Below, in pieces: positions 1 through 11,291 of a stretch of 64,000 bases of DNA. Origin of the DNA: Pseudorasbora parva. Taxonomy: Eukaryota > Chordata > Actinopteri > Cypriniformes > Gobionidae. The stretch spans positions 37,918,982-37,982,981 of the forward strand of contig NC_090191.1 in the NCBI RefSeq assembly GCF_024679245.1, in the 5' to 3' direction. The notes under the pieces are model-generated. The model did no database searches and was not told where the DNA came from. It worked only from the letters and a program-made list of their open reading frames with translations. The position numbers and the translations under genes were made by a program. Position 1 is the stretch's first letter; each line of letters starts with the position of its first letter.

Positions 1-1189
1 TAACATGTTTCTTTATTTTTATTTCTAGTGTTTTTAAATTATTTTTTTTAAGTAAATCTGGCCTTACCTGCACAGTGTTTCGCTCGCACAAATAAACACT
101 TTCTCTTCTCTGAAAGTGTGAAAGTCACAAGTTGGCCGTCCCGAGCAGAGTTTTGGATTGTTTATGCTGCGTTTAATGGAGCTTTGCTCCCTGATGACTC
201 TGTGTGATAAGCCCCAGACTGAGTGCCGCACTCCAGTTTTAGTCTTTCCTTTTTTGAGAGGTGAAGTGAGGTGAAGGCAAGGCAAAAGGCACCACCATGC
301 CATGCCAAAACCATATCAGCCATGCCAACCGGCCGAGAAGAGAGGCTTCTGCCATCATTAGTGCATACCGCTGCCCTGTCATGCCATCTAACACTAAATA
401 TAGGCACAGATGTTGCCTCTATTTTTGGGATTTAAAGATTTAGGCTGTTTAGTGTGTGTGATGAAGAGTATTTAGCAAAGAGTGAAACCCTTTTTTGGCT
501 TCTCTGTCTGCATGAAAAATTTGATTCGGTTTTTAAGAAGATCATATTTTTCTTCCTCAATCTGCTTAAATCCAATTAGAGCCAGTCAGTGCGGCTACAT
601 TCACACAGCAGAAGAATATGGTTGTCAGTCCTGATCGGGGCATCACGTTGAGATATCCATGAATGTTTTTGAGAGAAGGTGCAAAATAAATTGCGAATCA
701 GTGTCGATCATACGTTTTGAACTTTTTTGTAATAATTGTGCTAAATGAAACCTATTTAGAGACAAAATAAAAATGAGATAAAAATGTGAGACAAGACAAA
801 GAAACAAATATAATGGCATAAAGTTTTTGAAACTTATAGGGCAAATATAAAGCATTTTATTATAATTTTTTTGTGACATATTCACAAATGTTACTTATTT
901 TTATAGTGTGTAAGCAAATTCATTGTGAATAATTTTGTCATCATTCAATTTTTAAATATTTCCCATATCTGAATTGTCATACCTGAATTCTGAGAGTTTG
1001 ATTGATGTGTGCCGTTTGAGTGGAGCCGCAGACGGCAACATGATGTCTGACATCAACAAGATGTCGGTCATGGTTATTTTTTTCTGTCAATCTGCCATTA
1101 CAGCTGTCAACCCCTTCTTAGGTTATGAAAAATAGCAGAAAATAGCTTATAGTGTGGTCCGACAGCATTTTGGAGTGAAGAAGGGAATA

Positions 1190-2035
1190 CACCACCATTC
1201 AAAAATTTTGGGTCGGTATACTTTTAAAGGTGAACTATGTAGTATTTTTGCAGTAAAATATCCAAAAACCACTAGGCCAGTGTTACATATTTTGTTCAGT
1301 TGAGTACCTATAATATCCCAGATGTTTCCAACTATTTGTAAATTGTGAGAAAATTGCTATTTTAACTAAGGAAAGGGACGTTGCAGCATTGCATTTGAGA
1401 GAGTCGCCTGTCAATTGCGTCATATCTGCGTTACCCTCGGTTTCGGCTTTTATTTGGCAGGAGCGCTTTACTCTTAGCAGTGTGAACAACTGAACGCACG
1501 GAGTAACGTCATAACATCATTTTAAACACACTTAAATGTATCTAATATGATAAACAGAGCTCCATTACCTCAAAATCATAACTGGAAGAGCGGATCAGTG
1601 CAGGCGCCCGGCAAATGAGTCCCGTCCCGTCATAATAAGTCCCGGTATTCGCAAGGCGGGTATTTGTTTAACAATCGCTCCAGCATCGCTCAGCTCCACA
1701 ACACTCGGTCCTGCTCTGCTTTACACTACAGTAACGTTAATAACCGCATGCATGAACGTGATTTCTGCCCGAGTCCTATTTTCCATCGGCTGTGATGAGA
1801 AGACCACATCTCCCAAGATGCTGCGCTCACACTTTGCGTCATCAAACTACGCCTTTGTTTTGCATAGGCGCCCTCCAGTGGACAAAAGCTGCATAGTGCA
1901 CCTTTAAAAAATGTTTTTGACGGAAAAAGGAAACCGGAAAGTCTTATGCTCACCAAAACTGCATTTATTTGTTTAAAAATACAGTAAAAATAATGTAGTA
2001 AAAAATTAAATTGTCCAATATTATTCAAATTTAAA
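1190..2035 (+). repeat. dispersed fish repeat, interrupted by a TTAA element
   Basis: The sequence before 1224 (TTCAAAAATTTTGGGTCGG) and after 1907 (ATGTTTTTGA, then TTATGCTCACCAAAACTGCA) reads as one continuous copy of the same repeat seen uninterrupted at 53597-53995. The 676-bp insert sits between the two halves at a TTAA. The repeat type resembles one I recall as very common in fish genomes; no family name is claimed. Confidence 0.65.
1228..1903 (-). mobile_element. non-autonomous DNA transposon with TTAA duplication, copy 1
   Basis: A 676-bp element flanked on both sides by TTAA (1224-1227 and 1904-1907). Its ends are inverted: the left begins AGGTGAACTATGTAGTA and the right ends TGCATAGTGCACCT. 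The body matches the copy at 8809-9491 in inverse orientation, including the segments CCAAAAACCACTAGGCC and GGCGCCCTCCAGTGGA. There is no long open frame, so it is non-autonomous. TTAA duplication is the hallmark of piggyBac transposition, and that family assignment is an inference from the target site and ends only. Confidence 0.8.
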
Positions 2036-2192
2036 GGGGACCTTTTATGTAAAAATCACTTTTACATGGTGTTTAAACATAAATGTGTTGGCAGTGTGTG
2101 TACACAACCACCCATAATGGTAAAACTCCACCCACTTTTTTTTTTTAATCCCCATAAATCATAATCAGTGTCACAGATTAAGCGGTTTGCAG

Positions 2193-2601
2193 TTAGCCTG
2201 TAGAGCCAGACACACATCAAGATGTTGGCTCTGGGAGCACACCATTGGCAGGGCTCAATCCGAGGGGCGGGATAAATGGTTGTCTTTCAAACTCCCCCTG
2301 CACGCAATTCAACCAACCAGAGCAACGAAGAAGGTGAAGCGGAGATGATTCAACTTTTGCCGTATCCAGTCGGCAAAACTCCAAACACGTCTTCCTTTTT
2401 TAAGAATGACTTCAGTGCTGTTCTTTGATCTTTTCTCAAAGAAAAGCTTAACAACAAGTGTTTAAGAGTCATGGCCAAAGTTAAGCCCACCTACTGACTC
2501 TATACATGATGTGATTGGCCTGACAAGAGTTTGGTTTTTCCAGCTTGCATGCCAACGCCCTGGCTGCAAATTACATCTGCTGCCGCTAGATTTCCAAGCT
2601 A
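2193..2601 (-). mobile_element. hAT-like non-autonomous element, copy 1 (shortened)
   Basis: About 409 bp related to the element at 14379-14906 in inverse orientation. Shared blocks include the ends TAGCCTGTAGAGCCAGAC and CCGCTAGATTTCCAAGCTA, the segment GGGGCGGGATAAA, and TAAGAATGACTTCAGTGC. It is flanked by near-identical 8-bp sequences (GTTTGCAG at 2185 and GTTTACAG at 2602), which suggests an hAT-type duplication with one later mutation. It is shorter than the other copy. Confidence 0.65.
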
Positions 2602-3094
2602 GTTTACAGTTTGTATCCAATGAGACGTGCACAGGCACCGCCCATGACTGCTGAAGGACCCTATTAGCATAGACCCGCCCTCAGTGAGCGGTACACAGTC
2701 CGCCATGTCTATCTAACAGCAGCATTCAAGTGAGAAATGTATTCTAATTAAAGCTACCAGTACTAAAGTTATTTAATCTAAAGCAGTGAGTGGTTTTCTG
2801 AGTTATATTAAAATTATATACAGTAGTAGGTACTATATATTAAGCTGCTTTCCATTTAATACACAGCACAGATCTAATTTACACATGCAATTTCTTTACT
2901 TGCCATTTACATTCACAGACATATTTGACCGTGTTTATGTGAACTTAGTGTTTTTGTTTTGTTTTTTACATAATGTGAGTATTTGACTGTTTAAGCGCAA
3001 CAAGACATGAAAGAGAACTTAGTTTAATAGTCACAAGATGCTTTGTCTGTGATATATGTGAATGAAAGTCTAAATTAAATATGTTCCTCATATA

Positions 3095-3215
3095 AAGTGA
3101 TTGATTTGGACTAAAACGCTCTAGTCATATGGGCTTTATGAACTTTTTGAAGCGCAAGGTGGTAGTTGCGTGGACTGTCAGTGGAGGGACTGAACTAACC
3201 CTTTAAAGTAGCTTC
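3095..3215 (+). repeat. dispersed repeat fragment
   Basis: The pattern of GGACTAAAACGCTC, then GGGCTTTATGAACTTTTTGA, then GTGGAGGGACTGAACTAACC recurs in the window at about 22650-22760 and, reversed, at about 58190-58335. It is a decayed arm of a common repeat and lies directly upstream of the polypyrimidine tract of the exon at 3282. Confidence 0.5.
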
Positions 3216-3281
3216 ACTGAAAATGACCAAAGACTACCTGTATTCACTGTGATGTTCCTCTGTGTGTGTTTTTTTTTTCAG

Positions 3282-3429
3282 ACTCTCACCCATACGTGTC
3301 ATCTCTGGTGTGTGCCTTCTTCATGTGTCTGACTCCGCTGTGGATGGTCATCTCTTCCAAACACCCTGCCAGCCGTCAGCTGCTGTACTCGGGCTGGGAG
3401 CCTGTGATCACTGCCATGTTCATCAGCAG
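3282..3429 (+). CDS. slc41a2: Mg2+ transporter SLC41A2, coding exon (start of second MgtE repeat)
   Basis: First visible exon of the transporter gene. It opens after a long T-tract and CAG (3279-3281) and ends at AG before GTGTGA (donor at 3430). The frame reads ...SHPYVSSLVCAFFMCLTP, then LWMVISSKHPASRQLLYS, then GWEPVITAMFIS. This gives a hydrophobic helix, a short charged loop and the conserved GWEPVITAM start of the next helix. SLC41 proteins are eukaryotic relatives of bacterial MgtE and move Mg2+ across membranes, and this is the beginning of their second repeat. The first codon is split and starts in an exon left of the window. The A2 paralogue is preferred over A1 and A3 because of wording in later exons and the chst11 neighbour. 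Confidence 0.9.
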
Positions 3430-3549
3430 GTGTGATATACACACACACCTGGCCACTGATACACACACACACACACACACACACTCACTGAAAAGGCATA
3501 TGGACCTTCCTTTGGTGCTCTAACATAATACAATTTTTCCCTATTTCAG

Positions 3550-3629
3550 TATTGGAGGACTCATTCTGGACAAAACTGTGTCTGATCCCAACCTGGCTGG
3601 GATTGTGGTTTACACGCCTGTTATTAATG
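3550..3629 (+). CDS. slc41a2: Mg2+ transporter SLC41A2, coding exon
   Basis: An 80-bp exon between CTATTTCAG and the donor GTGAGG. It completes a serine codon split with the previous exon and reads [18 protein letters not shown] then IVVYTPVIN, ending one base into a glycine codon. The motif [13 protein letters not shown] and the following TPVING are among the best-conserved parts of the second MgtE-like repeat in SLC41 proteins, near the ion path. The intron between this exon and the previous one is only 120 bp and contains a short (AC)n run, so the two exons are almost certainly spliced together. Confidence 0.92.
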
Positions 3630-5292
3630 GTGAGGTTTATACTATATTCTATACATACTTTTTGTCTTCTGAAAAAACATACTAAGTAGAACACTTGGCA
3701 ATGCTCCTGGATTATTCTTGACACTCTTGGTCGATATTCTGCATAATAGTCCAAAATATATCAATATCTAAATTTTTCTTGCCAGATTTACTAAACAGGG
3801 CAAATTAGCGTCGATTGGAGTGGAAGGTACTGACGACGTCTAAATTAAAGAACACAGATAGATCATTTCCATAGTCACCAACACAATCTACCAAGACCAG
3901 CACAAATTAGCGTCTGGTTTAAGACGTGCTTTTTATTGTGTGGTAAATAATGGTGCGAGCACCAGTAAATTGACGAGTGTAAACCTTAGTAAATCACCTT
4001 GCATGATTCATTTAAATACTTTCCTCACATAAATTTTGCGTCTGAAAGGGAAACTACAAATGCAATAAGGTCAGTGCAAAAATAACCCTGTCCATGCCTT
4101 TTCAGCCCAAATTTTTACTGCGTGTCTTTAGTAAATCCTGACAGTATTTTTTTAAATGCCAAAATAGGGTTTGGGCTAGAGCAAGCTGTTAGTAAACCTG
4201 GCCCTCAATGTCTTATTTCTCTCTTTTAAAAGGTTTAAGGTTTTAAATCCTTAACTCGTAGACCCACACCCCCATGTCCGTGGCACACATTGGCACTCTT
4301 TACAGCTGATATTTCAGTCCCTTCTCAGACTGTTATTAACTAAAACCAACGTCTCTGTAATAATCGCCTCATTTAAAGTCACGCTAGAATCCTCGAGGCA
4401 GATATAGGCACTTTTGTGATTTTTTTTTTTAATGAACGTTTCCATATTGAGAAAAAGCCAAAGAATGAAATCTAGCTGAAATAGAGTTGGATGAGATTGA
4501 GCTGTGGGGTGAAGTCATTAATTGTGGCAGTTGAATTTCTTGTGGTAACAGGAAAGGAAGCCAGGATCATGGCACCTCCACAAAGAGCCATACGTTTTTT
4601 AATTAAGGCACGCTAATGAGAGACATTTACGCTGTCTGCCGTCTGTCTATACTCTCCCGCCCAGACCACCAAACAGCTGTTTGAATCGCTCCATGTGCGT
4701 GTGGGTGAAAAAAGATCATTTATGTCAAAATATCTAAAGTTTGTCTCAAAATCAAAGGTTTTTATTCTTGATTCTAAGAGTGGAGTTGAACTCAAAAGAA
4801 GGGAAAAATGTAGGAAAGAGAGAGATGGGATGAGTAACAGAGGCTTTTATGGTTTGTCTGCCCAAACAGGAAGCAGGTCAGGGAAGGTAATTTAAATGAT
4901 TGCAACATACACACACCAGTGCCACTTAGGTACAGAGAAATAGTTTCTGTTTTACGTAAATAGAGCAAAGTTAGACCTCTCTTATCGCCCCCAGTACTAG
5001 GGATGGGTCACAGTGGTCGAATGGTCGTCCGACACGCCAATTAGTGTGGCTTATCTAGATTTTTTTTACTTTTAATGTATTTAGTTGCGGTGATTTAATT
5101 AGCGTGCTGTGCTTTAGCTGTAAGTCATGTATGATAAAACTCTCTTGGAAAAGTTGCAACTTTAACCCTCATCCTCCTTCCCTTGATCTGAAACTTGTTT
5201 AAAATAATAATAATAATAATTTGAGAGTTCATTATCGGAGTGGTCCAACACCCTAGGAATTTTGTTGCGCTTGAACCATGAGGCGCGGCCTT

Positions 5293-5420
5293 GGGGCGGC
5301 AGTGGCTCAGTGGTTCATGTAGGTTGTCTATAAATCGAAACGTTGGTGGTTCAATCCCCGGTTCCACCTGACCAAGTGTCGAAGTGTCCATGAGCAAGAC
5401 ACCCAACCCCAGCTGCTCTC
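5293..5420 (+). repeat. tRNA-derived SINE, 5' part
   Basis: This carries the two parts of an internal RNA polymerase III promoter: box A TGGCTCAGTGG at 5303-5313 and box B GGTTCAATCCC at 5348-5358, about 35 bp apart as in tRNA genes. It is followed by GACCAAGTGTCGAAGTGTCC and AGCAAGACACCCAACCCCAG, which is typical of a fish SINE body. It is not a tRNA gene, because no cloverleaf can be completed. The 3' part is missing or decayed. Confidence 0.75.
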
Positions 5421-6999
5421 TTTTTGAAGCCTAAAGTCGGGCATTGCAATCTTGCTCAACTATAGTGGAAATCCAGCCAAGTGGCCACACCCTTAATTAT
5501 GAAGAACTTTAAGGCTAAATATAATGTAAACGGATGAGTTATAAAATAATTCACTCCCCTCACAGTTGCCATGAAGGACTAAATTAGCTGTATAGACCAA
5601 ACAACTTTTTGTATCAGGCTGTAAACATTTTTTTTTCTGCTGTACAGTTGGGCATTTTAACATGGGGGGATACAGATTTCTCTAGTGGACAGTCGAGGAA
5701 TGAGTTTAAGTCACTTCCGTCACAGTCCGGGTTGGCTTCAAAAGAGACTGCAGGAGGTTGCCGCTTGATCAGAATGCATACTAAAGAGAAACTGACTTTA
5801 GGACCCAGCGGTACAGCTCATTTGCTCCATATAGTGCTACGGCCATTCATTGGCAAGAGTCATGAAATATCATGTTATATTATCTTTTTTCCACAAGAGG
5901 TCAGCAGAGACACCAATGTAAGATATTTTGAGCTGAATTAAAAGGGGTATGCATGAAATTGTGAGTTATTTTGAATTGAAGTATGAAGGATATGAAGGAT
6001 ATCAAAAACTTTAGGGCTCAGTAGCTGTCCATGGCAGTCTTAAACATGCCAAGGTGCAGCACAATAACACACTCAGCTAATTATCGTTATCGAGAGAATC
6101 CCAGAAAATATAGAGATACAATTTTTGTCAATATCGCACACCCCTACTTAAACCATAATTAAAAATGTGTAATTTTCAATATCCCAAACCTGTATGTCAT
6201 ACACTGTACATACTGAAATCAATCGGACCCATACTCAAGCCCTGCTGCACACCCAGCCAAAGTCTCATCACTCATCAGCTCTATCACCCAGATTATAGTG
6301 TCCATATATGTTAATCCCACTGCTTGGACAAAAAATGAGGTTGCGTATCATCTCCATTTCCTGTTGGCAGACAAAGCTTAAACAAGCATCGGATTAATTG
6401 GGCCTCGATGGTCCGGGGAAGGTTGAAAAATTCCCATGCACACTTTTCTCAAGGCCATATCCAAAATGTCATGTTGTTGCTTGTTCGTGGGAAAATGAAA
6501 TTTTAGACCTGTTCAGCTAATCTGAACCACAGACACTTTCCCACACACTCCTCCATACAGGTGGCGTCTCTCCCCAGCACTGCCACAGGGACGTGGCACA
6601 GTGTGGCATAATGTACCCTCGGCAATAAACACAAACGAGGCCTTGTTGGGGCTAATTTTGCAGATGCCTGAGCTGCGTTAAAAGATAAGCGTTCTCCTTT
6701 TGGGCTGATATTTAATGACGTTAAATATTATTGCCATTGTGGGCATGAATGCACTATTGTATGTGAGAAATAGATATGCTTTGTGATTTTGCTTTGTCTT
6801 ATTGTAATTCAGATCACTGATATCCTGTTTAAAAAAACTAAAAATAAAAAATTCCATTAGTATGGACTGTCCTCTTACGGTTACTAAACATTTTGAGTCG
6901 AAAGAACAATTTCAGGTTGTTTGTCGTGGAGTGGCAGTGCTTTTAAAGCAATTCCCAAATCCCCAACAGTTGGTTGATGAATTTGACAGTGTCTTCTTT

Positions 7000-7350
7000 C
7001 ACTAAAATATCTATCTTTTCTGTTATCTTCTCTCCTGTTTTATTCTTTTCAATCAAATTCTATTTTGTTTTATCGTTTGGGAGATTCTGTTTTGTTTTAT
7101 TCTATTCATTCTATATTTTTATATTTTTATTCTGTTATTAATTGTAATACTTTATTACTTAGTCCTGTTTTATTCTGTCCTATTATATTTGTTGTGCTGT
7201 TCTGTTCTATTTAGTGTTCTGTTATATTCCATTTCAGTTGGTTATATTTTGTCCTCTGTTCTATTGTTCTATTTTGTTTGATTTAGTTTTGTTCTGTTCC
7301 ACTCTAATTGACCAATATTCCATTGCATTCTATTCTATTTTGTTCTATTT
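7000..7350 (+). repeat. degenerate pentanucleotide T-rich repeat
   Basis: A run of imperfect TTCTA, TTCTG and TTTTG units over about 350 bp, strongly biased to T on the + strand. It looks like an old, decayed microsatellite. No coding content is supported. Confidence 0.6.
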
Positions 7351-7447
7351 CAAAAGCAGATGTTTTAATTCCACAGATTGACAAACCAGATGGTGTAAAA
7401 AGAGCAGAGAATGTGTATGTTCTGTCCGTCTCTGTGTTGTCTGTTCG

Positions 7448-7448
<1 letters not shown>

Positions 7449-7512
<64 letters not shown>

Positions 7513-7735
7513 CTCTCGCTCTCTCTCTCTCGCGCTCTCTCTCTCGTCTTCTCCCAGAACTGCTGGGCGTGACATATCATTACTGCAGCTCTGGACACCA
7601 CTCTACTTTACTCAGAAGAGGGAGAGAGGGGGGGAGAGAGAGAGAGAGCGAGAGGGAGGGAGAGGGAGCGAGAGAGAGGGAGAGGGAGCGAGAGAGCTGT
7701 GTGTGTTGTGAGAGGAAGAAAGAGAGATATAAAGA
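7449..7735 (+). repeat. (CT)n tract followed by (GA)n tract
   Basis: A polypyrimidine stretch, mostly CT, runs from 7449 to about 7552. After about 60 bp of mixed sequence, a polypurine stretch of GA, GGGA and GAGC units runs from about 7615 to 7735. Because one strand carries CT then GA, the halves are complementary in inverted order. The 159-residue open frame through here (Leu-Ser then Arg-Glu runs) is an artefact of the dinucleotide repeats. Confidence 0.85.
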
Positions 7736-7993
7736 GGCGGGGGACAAAAGCAGAGTTAGTACTGGTGACTCATGGCTGCCAGTCTGACAGTGAAAAAATT
7801 AAGCCTGTATGCATGGATTAAAAATGTTTTCACTGCAGAAGCTTCACTGACGTGAGAATCAAGGCCCGTTCACACCAAGGACCATAACTATAATGATGGA
7901 AACTGGAAACTCGCTGGAAACAAGCACGCTGCTTTATTGTAGCCCTGTACTCTCAGTGTATGTTTGTCTGACGTGAGTAATATTATATTGTAG

Positions 7994-8125
7994 GTATCGG
8001 GGGAAACCTGGTGGCCATCCAGTCCAGTCGGATATCCACCTATCTGCACTGTCACAGCACCCCTGGAGAGGTTCCTGACGAGGCCAAGGGCTGCTACTAC
8101 CCCTGCCGCACATTCTGTGGCACAG
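7994..8125 (+). CDS. slc41a2: Mg2+ transporter SLC41A2, coding exon
   Basis: A 132-bp exon after ATTGTAG, ending before GTAGCC. It completes the glycine split from 3629 and reads GIGGNLVAIQSSRISTYL, then HCHSTPGEVPDEAKGCYY and PCRTFCGTG. Joined to the previous exon this gives PVINGIGGNLVAIQSSRIST, the signature of the SLC41/MgtE second repeat. The loop with PGE, EAKGCYYP and RTF resembles SLC41A2 more than A1 or A3 as I recall them, and is the main sequence reason for the paralogue call. A copy of a SINE-like repeat starts 55 bp after the donor. Confidence 0.92.
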
Positions 8126-8180
8126 GTAGCCCCAAACACTTCAAATTATATCAACTTGTCACAGCACACAATACACCCGT

Positions 8181-8514
8181 CCTTCAGATGAGACGTTAGA
8201 ACGAGGTCCCGACTCTCTGTGGTCAATCAAAATCCCAGGATGTCCTTCGGAAAAAGAGTGGGGGTGTAACCTCTCCATCCTGGGAAAATTTGGCCTCTGT
8301 CCATCATGTCCTAATCATCCCCATATACCGATTGGCTTCATCACTCTGTCTCCTCTCCACCAATAAGCTGGTTCTGCAGCAATATGGCTGCCATCAGATC
8401 ATCCAGCTGGATGCTGCACTTTACATATTGGTGGTGGTTGAAGAGATTCCCACATCCTATATGTAAAACCGCTTTGAGTACCCAGCTATATAAATGTAAC
8501 AAATTATTATTATA
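8181..8514 (+). repeat. SINE-like dispersed repeat, copy A
   Basis: About 330 bp matching 29863-30177 along its length. Shared landmarks are AGATGAGACGTTA, GGGGTGTAACC, TTGGCTTCATCACT, GTCTCCTCTCCACCAAT, TGGATGCTGCAC and a tail of ATATAAATGTAACAAATTAT. The tail GCTTTGAGTACC...CTATATAAATGTAA followed by ATT repeats is typical of fish SINE or LINE 3' ends. The 5' tRNA-like part is absent from both copies. Confidence 0.7.
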
Positions 8515-8642
8515 CTAAAAGTATTTTTAGTATTTTTGGATTAACCTTCTTGAACAAATGCCACAATTCTACATGTCAATTTACCATTCATTCTGTGGTA
8601 AAAATTACACTCTGAAAGATTTTTTGGGGAAATAATTGGTTA

Positions 8643-9702
8643 CTTGGCCCCACTTTATATAAGGTGGCCTTAAGTACTATGTACTTACATAAAAAATAAG
8701 TACAGTGTACTTACTTTGTTCAAATTGTATTGCAAAGCACCTTTTGCTGATATTGAGGTGGGATACGGGTAGAGTTAGGGACAGGTGTGGTGATATGGGC
8801 AAGTTTAAAGGTGCACTATGCAACTTTCCGTCCACTGGAGGGCGCCTATTCAAAACAAATGTGTAGTTTGATGACGCAAAGTGTGAGCGCAGCATCTTGG
8901 GAGATGTGGTCTTCTCATCACAGCCGGTGGAAAATAGGACTCAGGCAGAAATCACGTTCATGAATGCGGTTATTAACGTTACTGTAGTGTAAAGCAGAGC
9001 AGGACCGAGTGTTGAGGACCTGAGCACAGCTGCTGGAGCGATTGTTAAACAAATATCCCCCTCGCGAATACCGGGACTTTTATTATGACGGGACGGGACA
9101 AAGTCGCCGGGCGCCTGCACTGATCCGCTCTTCCAGTTATGATTTTGAGGTAATGGAGCTCTGTTTATCATATTAGATACATTTAAGTGTGTTTAAAATG
9201 ATGTTATGATGTTACTCCGTGCGTTCACTTGTTCACACTAGTAAAGAGTAAAGCGCTCCTGCCAAATAAAAGCCAAAACCGAGGGTAGCGCAGATATGAC
9301 GCAATCGACAGGCGACTTCCTCAAACGCAATTCTGAAACGTCCCTGTCCGTAGTTAAAATAGCAATTTTCTCACAATTTACAAATAGTTGGAAACATCTG
9401 GGATATTATAGGTACTCAACTGAACAAAATATATAACACCGGCCTAGTGGTTTTTGGATATTTTACTGCAAAAATACTACATAGTGCACCTTTAAGGGTA
9501 GGATTAGGCAAGTGCCAACTATGTAATTACAAATGTAACTAAAGAAATTAATTACAGATGTAATTACATGCAGGTATTTTTAAAATGTGAGTACAATGTA
9601 AAACATTTTATGTACAAAATAAGTACATTGTATCAAATGATTAATTAAAATGTTAGTACATAGTACTTAAGGCCACCTAATATAAAGTGGGTCCAAGTAC
9701 TT
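8643..9702 (+). mobile_element. long inverted-terminal-repeat element (host of a TTAA insertion)
   Basis: The left end (CCCCACTTTATATAAGGTGG, then CTTAAGTACTATGTACTTAC) is the inverse of the right end (AGTACATAGTACTTAAGG, then CCACCTAATATAAAGTGGG). A short relative lies at 49774-50032. Between the ends, 683 bp at 8809-9491 is a separate younger insertion, so the host was about 370 bp. No clean target duplication is seen around this copy. Confidence 0.7.
8809..9491 (+). mobile_element. non-autonomous DNA transposon with TTAA duplication, copy 2
   Basis: A 683-bp element flanked by TTAA at 8805-8808 and 9492-9495. Its ends are AGGTGCACTATGCAACTT and CTACATAGTGCACCT. It matches 1228-1903 in inverse orientation. 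There is no transposase frame. Terminal homology plus the exact TTAA duplication supports a piggyBac-type mechanism (inference). Confidence 0.82.
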
Positions 9703-10714
9703 TGTCTTGCTTAGGTGTGTGTATATATATATATTATTCACTCTATCATTGTTGCTTTTTTTATTGAGTGACAAACTAGATAAATTACACCAAAAAATAA
9801 TGAAGGAATAGGATCAGGGCATTACATGATGGTTCAAGCCCACACCTCCCACGTGAACCACCGCTTTCTTGTCATTTTAAATCCTCAGATCAAACTTTAA
9901 GGCCTACCAATTTAAAGAGGGACTTAAACACACATTCGAAGGCAGTTTTTGTTTTCATAGCCTGTATTAAAGAGAAGAGAACAAGTAACCAGTGTTTAGA
10001 GCAACTTTACTTAAAAGTGCTTGCAAGTGTGTATACATGAGCTTTAATGGAGCGTGTGTAACGGTGGTTTGTGTATAACGATCCATCTCGGGAAGAAGCC
10101 GAGAACGTGTCCTATAAACAACAGAGGCAGCGTGTTGATGCCGGAGCTTTGATGCAGGGCTTTTTCTTAGAGAAACAAGAAGACTCTCGGGACAAAGTCC
10201 AGATGCCCGAGCACATGAGGGGCACGGTGCCCATTGCAAGCTTAGCTGTGCCATCTGGAAAGATGAGCATAAATCTCCCTCCTTAAAGGACTCGCACAGG
10301 GACGCCATACTGCGGGGGTTGAGTGTGATGCTAATGGAGTGAGAAGTGTAGTGTTTGTGAATGAGATGTTTACTGTATGCATATAGACTTCTAAACACAG
10401 AATACATCAACTATGAACAGCTACACATGTGCACAGATCGCACATGGAGGGCCGTTCGCGTTTTAAGCAGATGTATTCATACTGGATGCTTTCAGTTCAA
10501 TAGATTTTACCTTTGTTTGGAAGTCACTATGGAAAATGTCTCTTCTGCTTACACTCAGCCACTTGTCCTCCATTGTTCTGACAAACAGGACGTTTATTTT
10601 CATAAAAGGTCAAGAAAAACAGTTTGTTGGAGTAATATGCATAGTGGTATAAACAGAGTTATGTTTGCTTTACAAATCTTCATCCACCAAGTATCTATAA
10701 CTAACAAAGCCTAG

Positions 10715-10925
10715 AACTAGCTTAGGACATGCTAGCAACATGTTAATTCATGCTACGTATGTGTTAAAACATGCTAAGAAACGTAAGCAATTGGTAAGAC
10801 ATGCTAATTCATGCTAGTAACATGCTAAAATGTTTGCAACATGCTAATTCATGTTAGCAATCTACACAAACATGCAGGCAAACTGCACAACAATGCTAGA
10901 CACATGCTAACAGTGTGATGAACTA
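10715..10925 (+). repeat. degenerate tandem repeat
   Basis: Repeated, imperfect units of about 20 bp containing ACATGCTAATTCATGCTAG-like words, with ATGCTA recurring about nine times in 200 bp. The copies are diverged, so this is an old minisatellite. Confidence 0.6.
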
Positions 10926-11291
10926 AAATAAACTAACATTTAAACAGCTAACGTTTAAGTTTGTCTCAACAAAGTTTACTTTCTAGTTATAATTAAAACT
11001 AAAACCGTAAAAAATAATAATATATTGCTTGAGTTGAAATAAAGTAAATGTTAACTGAAAAATTAAATGTTCAAAAGCTACATAAACATTTATATATATA
11101 TATATAGTTTTTTTTTACTGGCGCTCAAATTACAAAAAATGATTGTTACCAAAACCACACTAGTGTATAAAAAGGTAAAAAGGTGTATATGTTAATTCAA
11201 ACTATTAATAATGTTTCTGTTGATTGAAAAAAATATATATAATAATAAAATGAAATGTATTATTAGTATCATTGTTTTCTCTTTTTTTCAG

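Larger units (their letters stand above)
1..3281 (+). other. slc41a2: intron (partial) upstream of first visible slc41a2 exon
   Basis: No coding exon of the transporter was found here. The preceding exon must end one base into a codon, because the exon at 3282 opens with the last two bases of one. The stretch is AT-rich and holds repeats listed separately: a TTAA-flanked element, an hAT-like element and a short dispersed-repeat tail. Short open frames here (for example 1726-2028 on the - strand) lie inside repeats and look like chance. Confidence 0.6.
3630..7993 (+). other. slc41a2: slc41a2 intron
   Basis: A 4.36-kb intron with donor GTGAGG and acceptor TTGTAG. It holds a tRNA-derived SINE at about 5290, degenerate T-rich pentanucleotide sequence at 7000-7350 and a (CT)n/(GA)n pair just before the acceptor. 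No other gene is visible. The 110-residue open frame at 5609-5941 has no recognisable domain. Confidence 0.85.
8126..11291 (+). other. slc41a2: slc41a2 intron
   Basis: A 3.17-kb intron with donor GTAGCC and acceptor TTTTTTCAG. About half is recognisable repeat: a SINE-like copy, a large palindromic element and the TTAA element nested in it, then a degenerate tandem repeat near 10.75-10.90 kb. The 147-residue (- strand, 9967-10410) and 117-residue (+ strand, 10361-10714) open frames overlap each other and have no recognisable domains. Confidence 0.85.

Noticed and set aside
5303..5358. Possible tRNA gene from good A and B boxes
   Set aside because: The flanking sequence does not pair into an acceptor stem and continues into a SINE body, so it is a SINE-derived promoter.
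7308..7787. 159-residue frame with Leu-Ser and Arg-Glu runs
   Set aside because: Produced by the (CT)n and (GA)n tracts in an intron.
9967..10714. Overlapping 147-residue (- strand) and 117-residue (+ strand) frames
   Set aside because: Intronic, mutually overlapping on opposite strands, and without any recognisable domain or splice signals.
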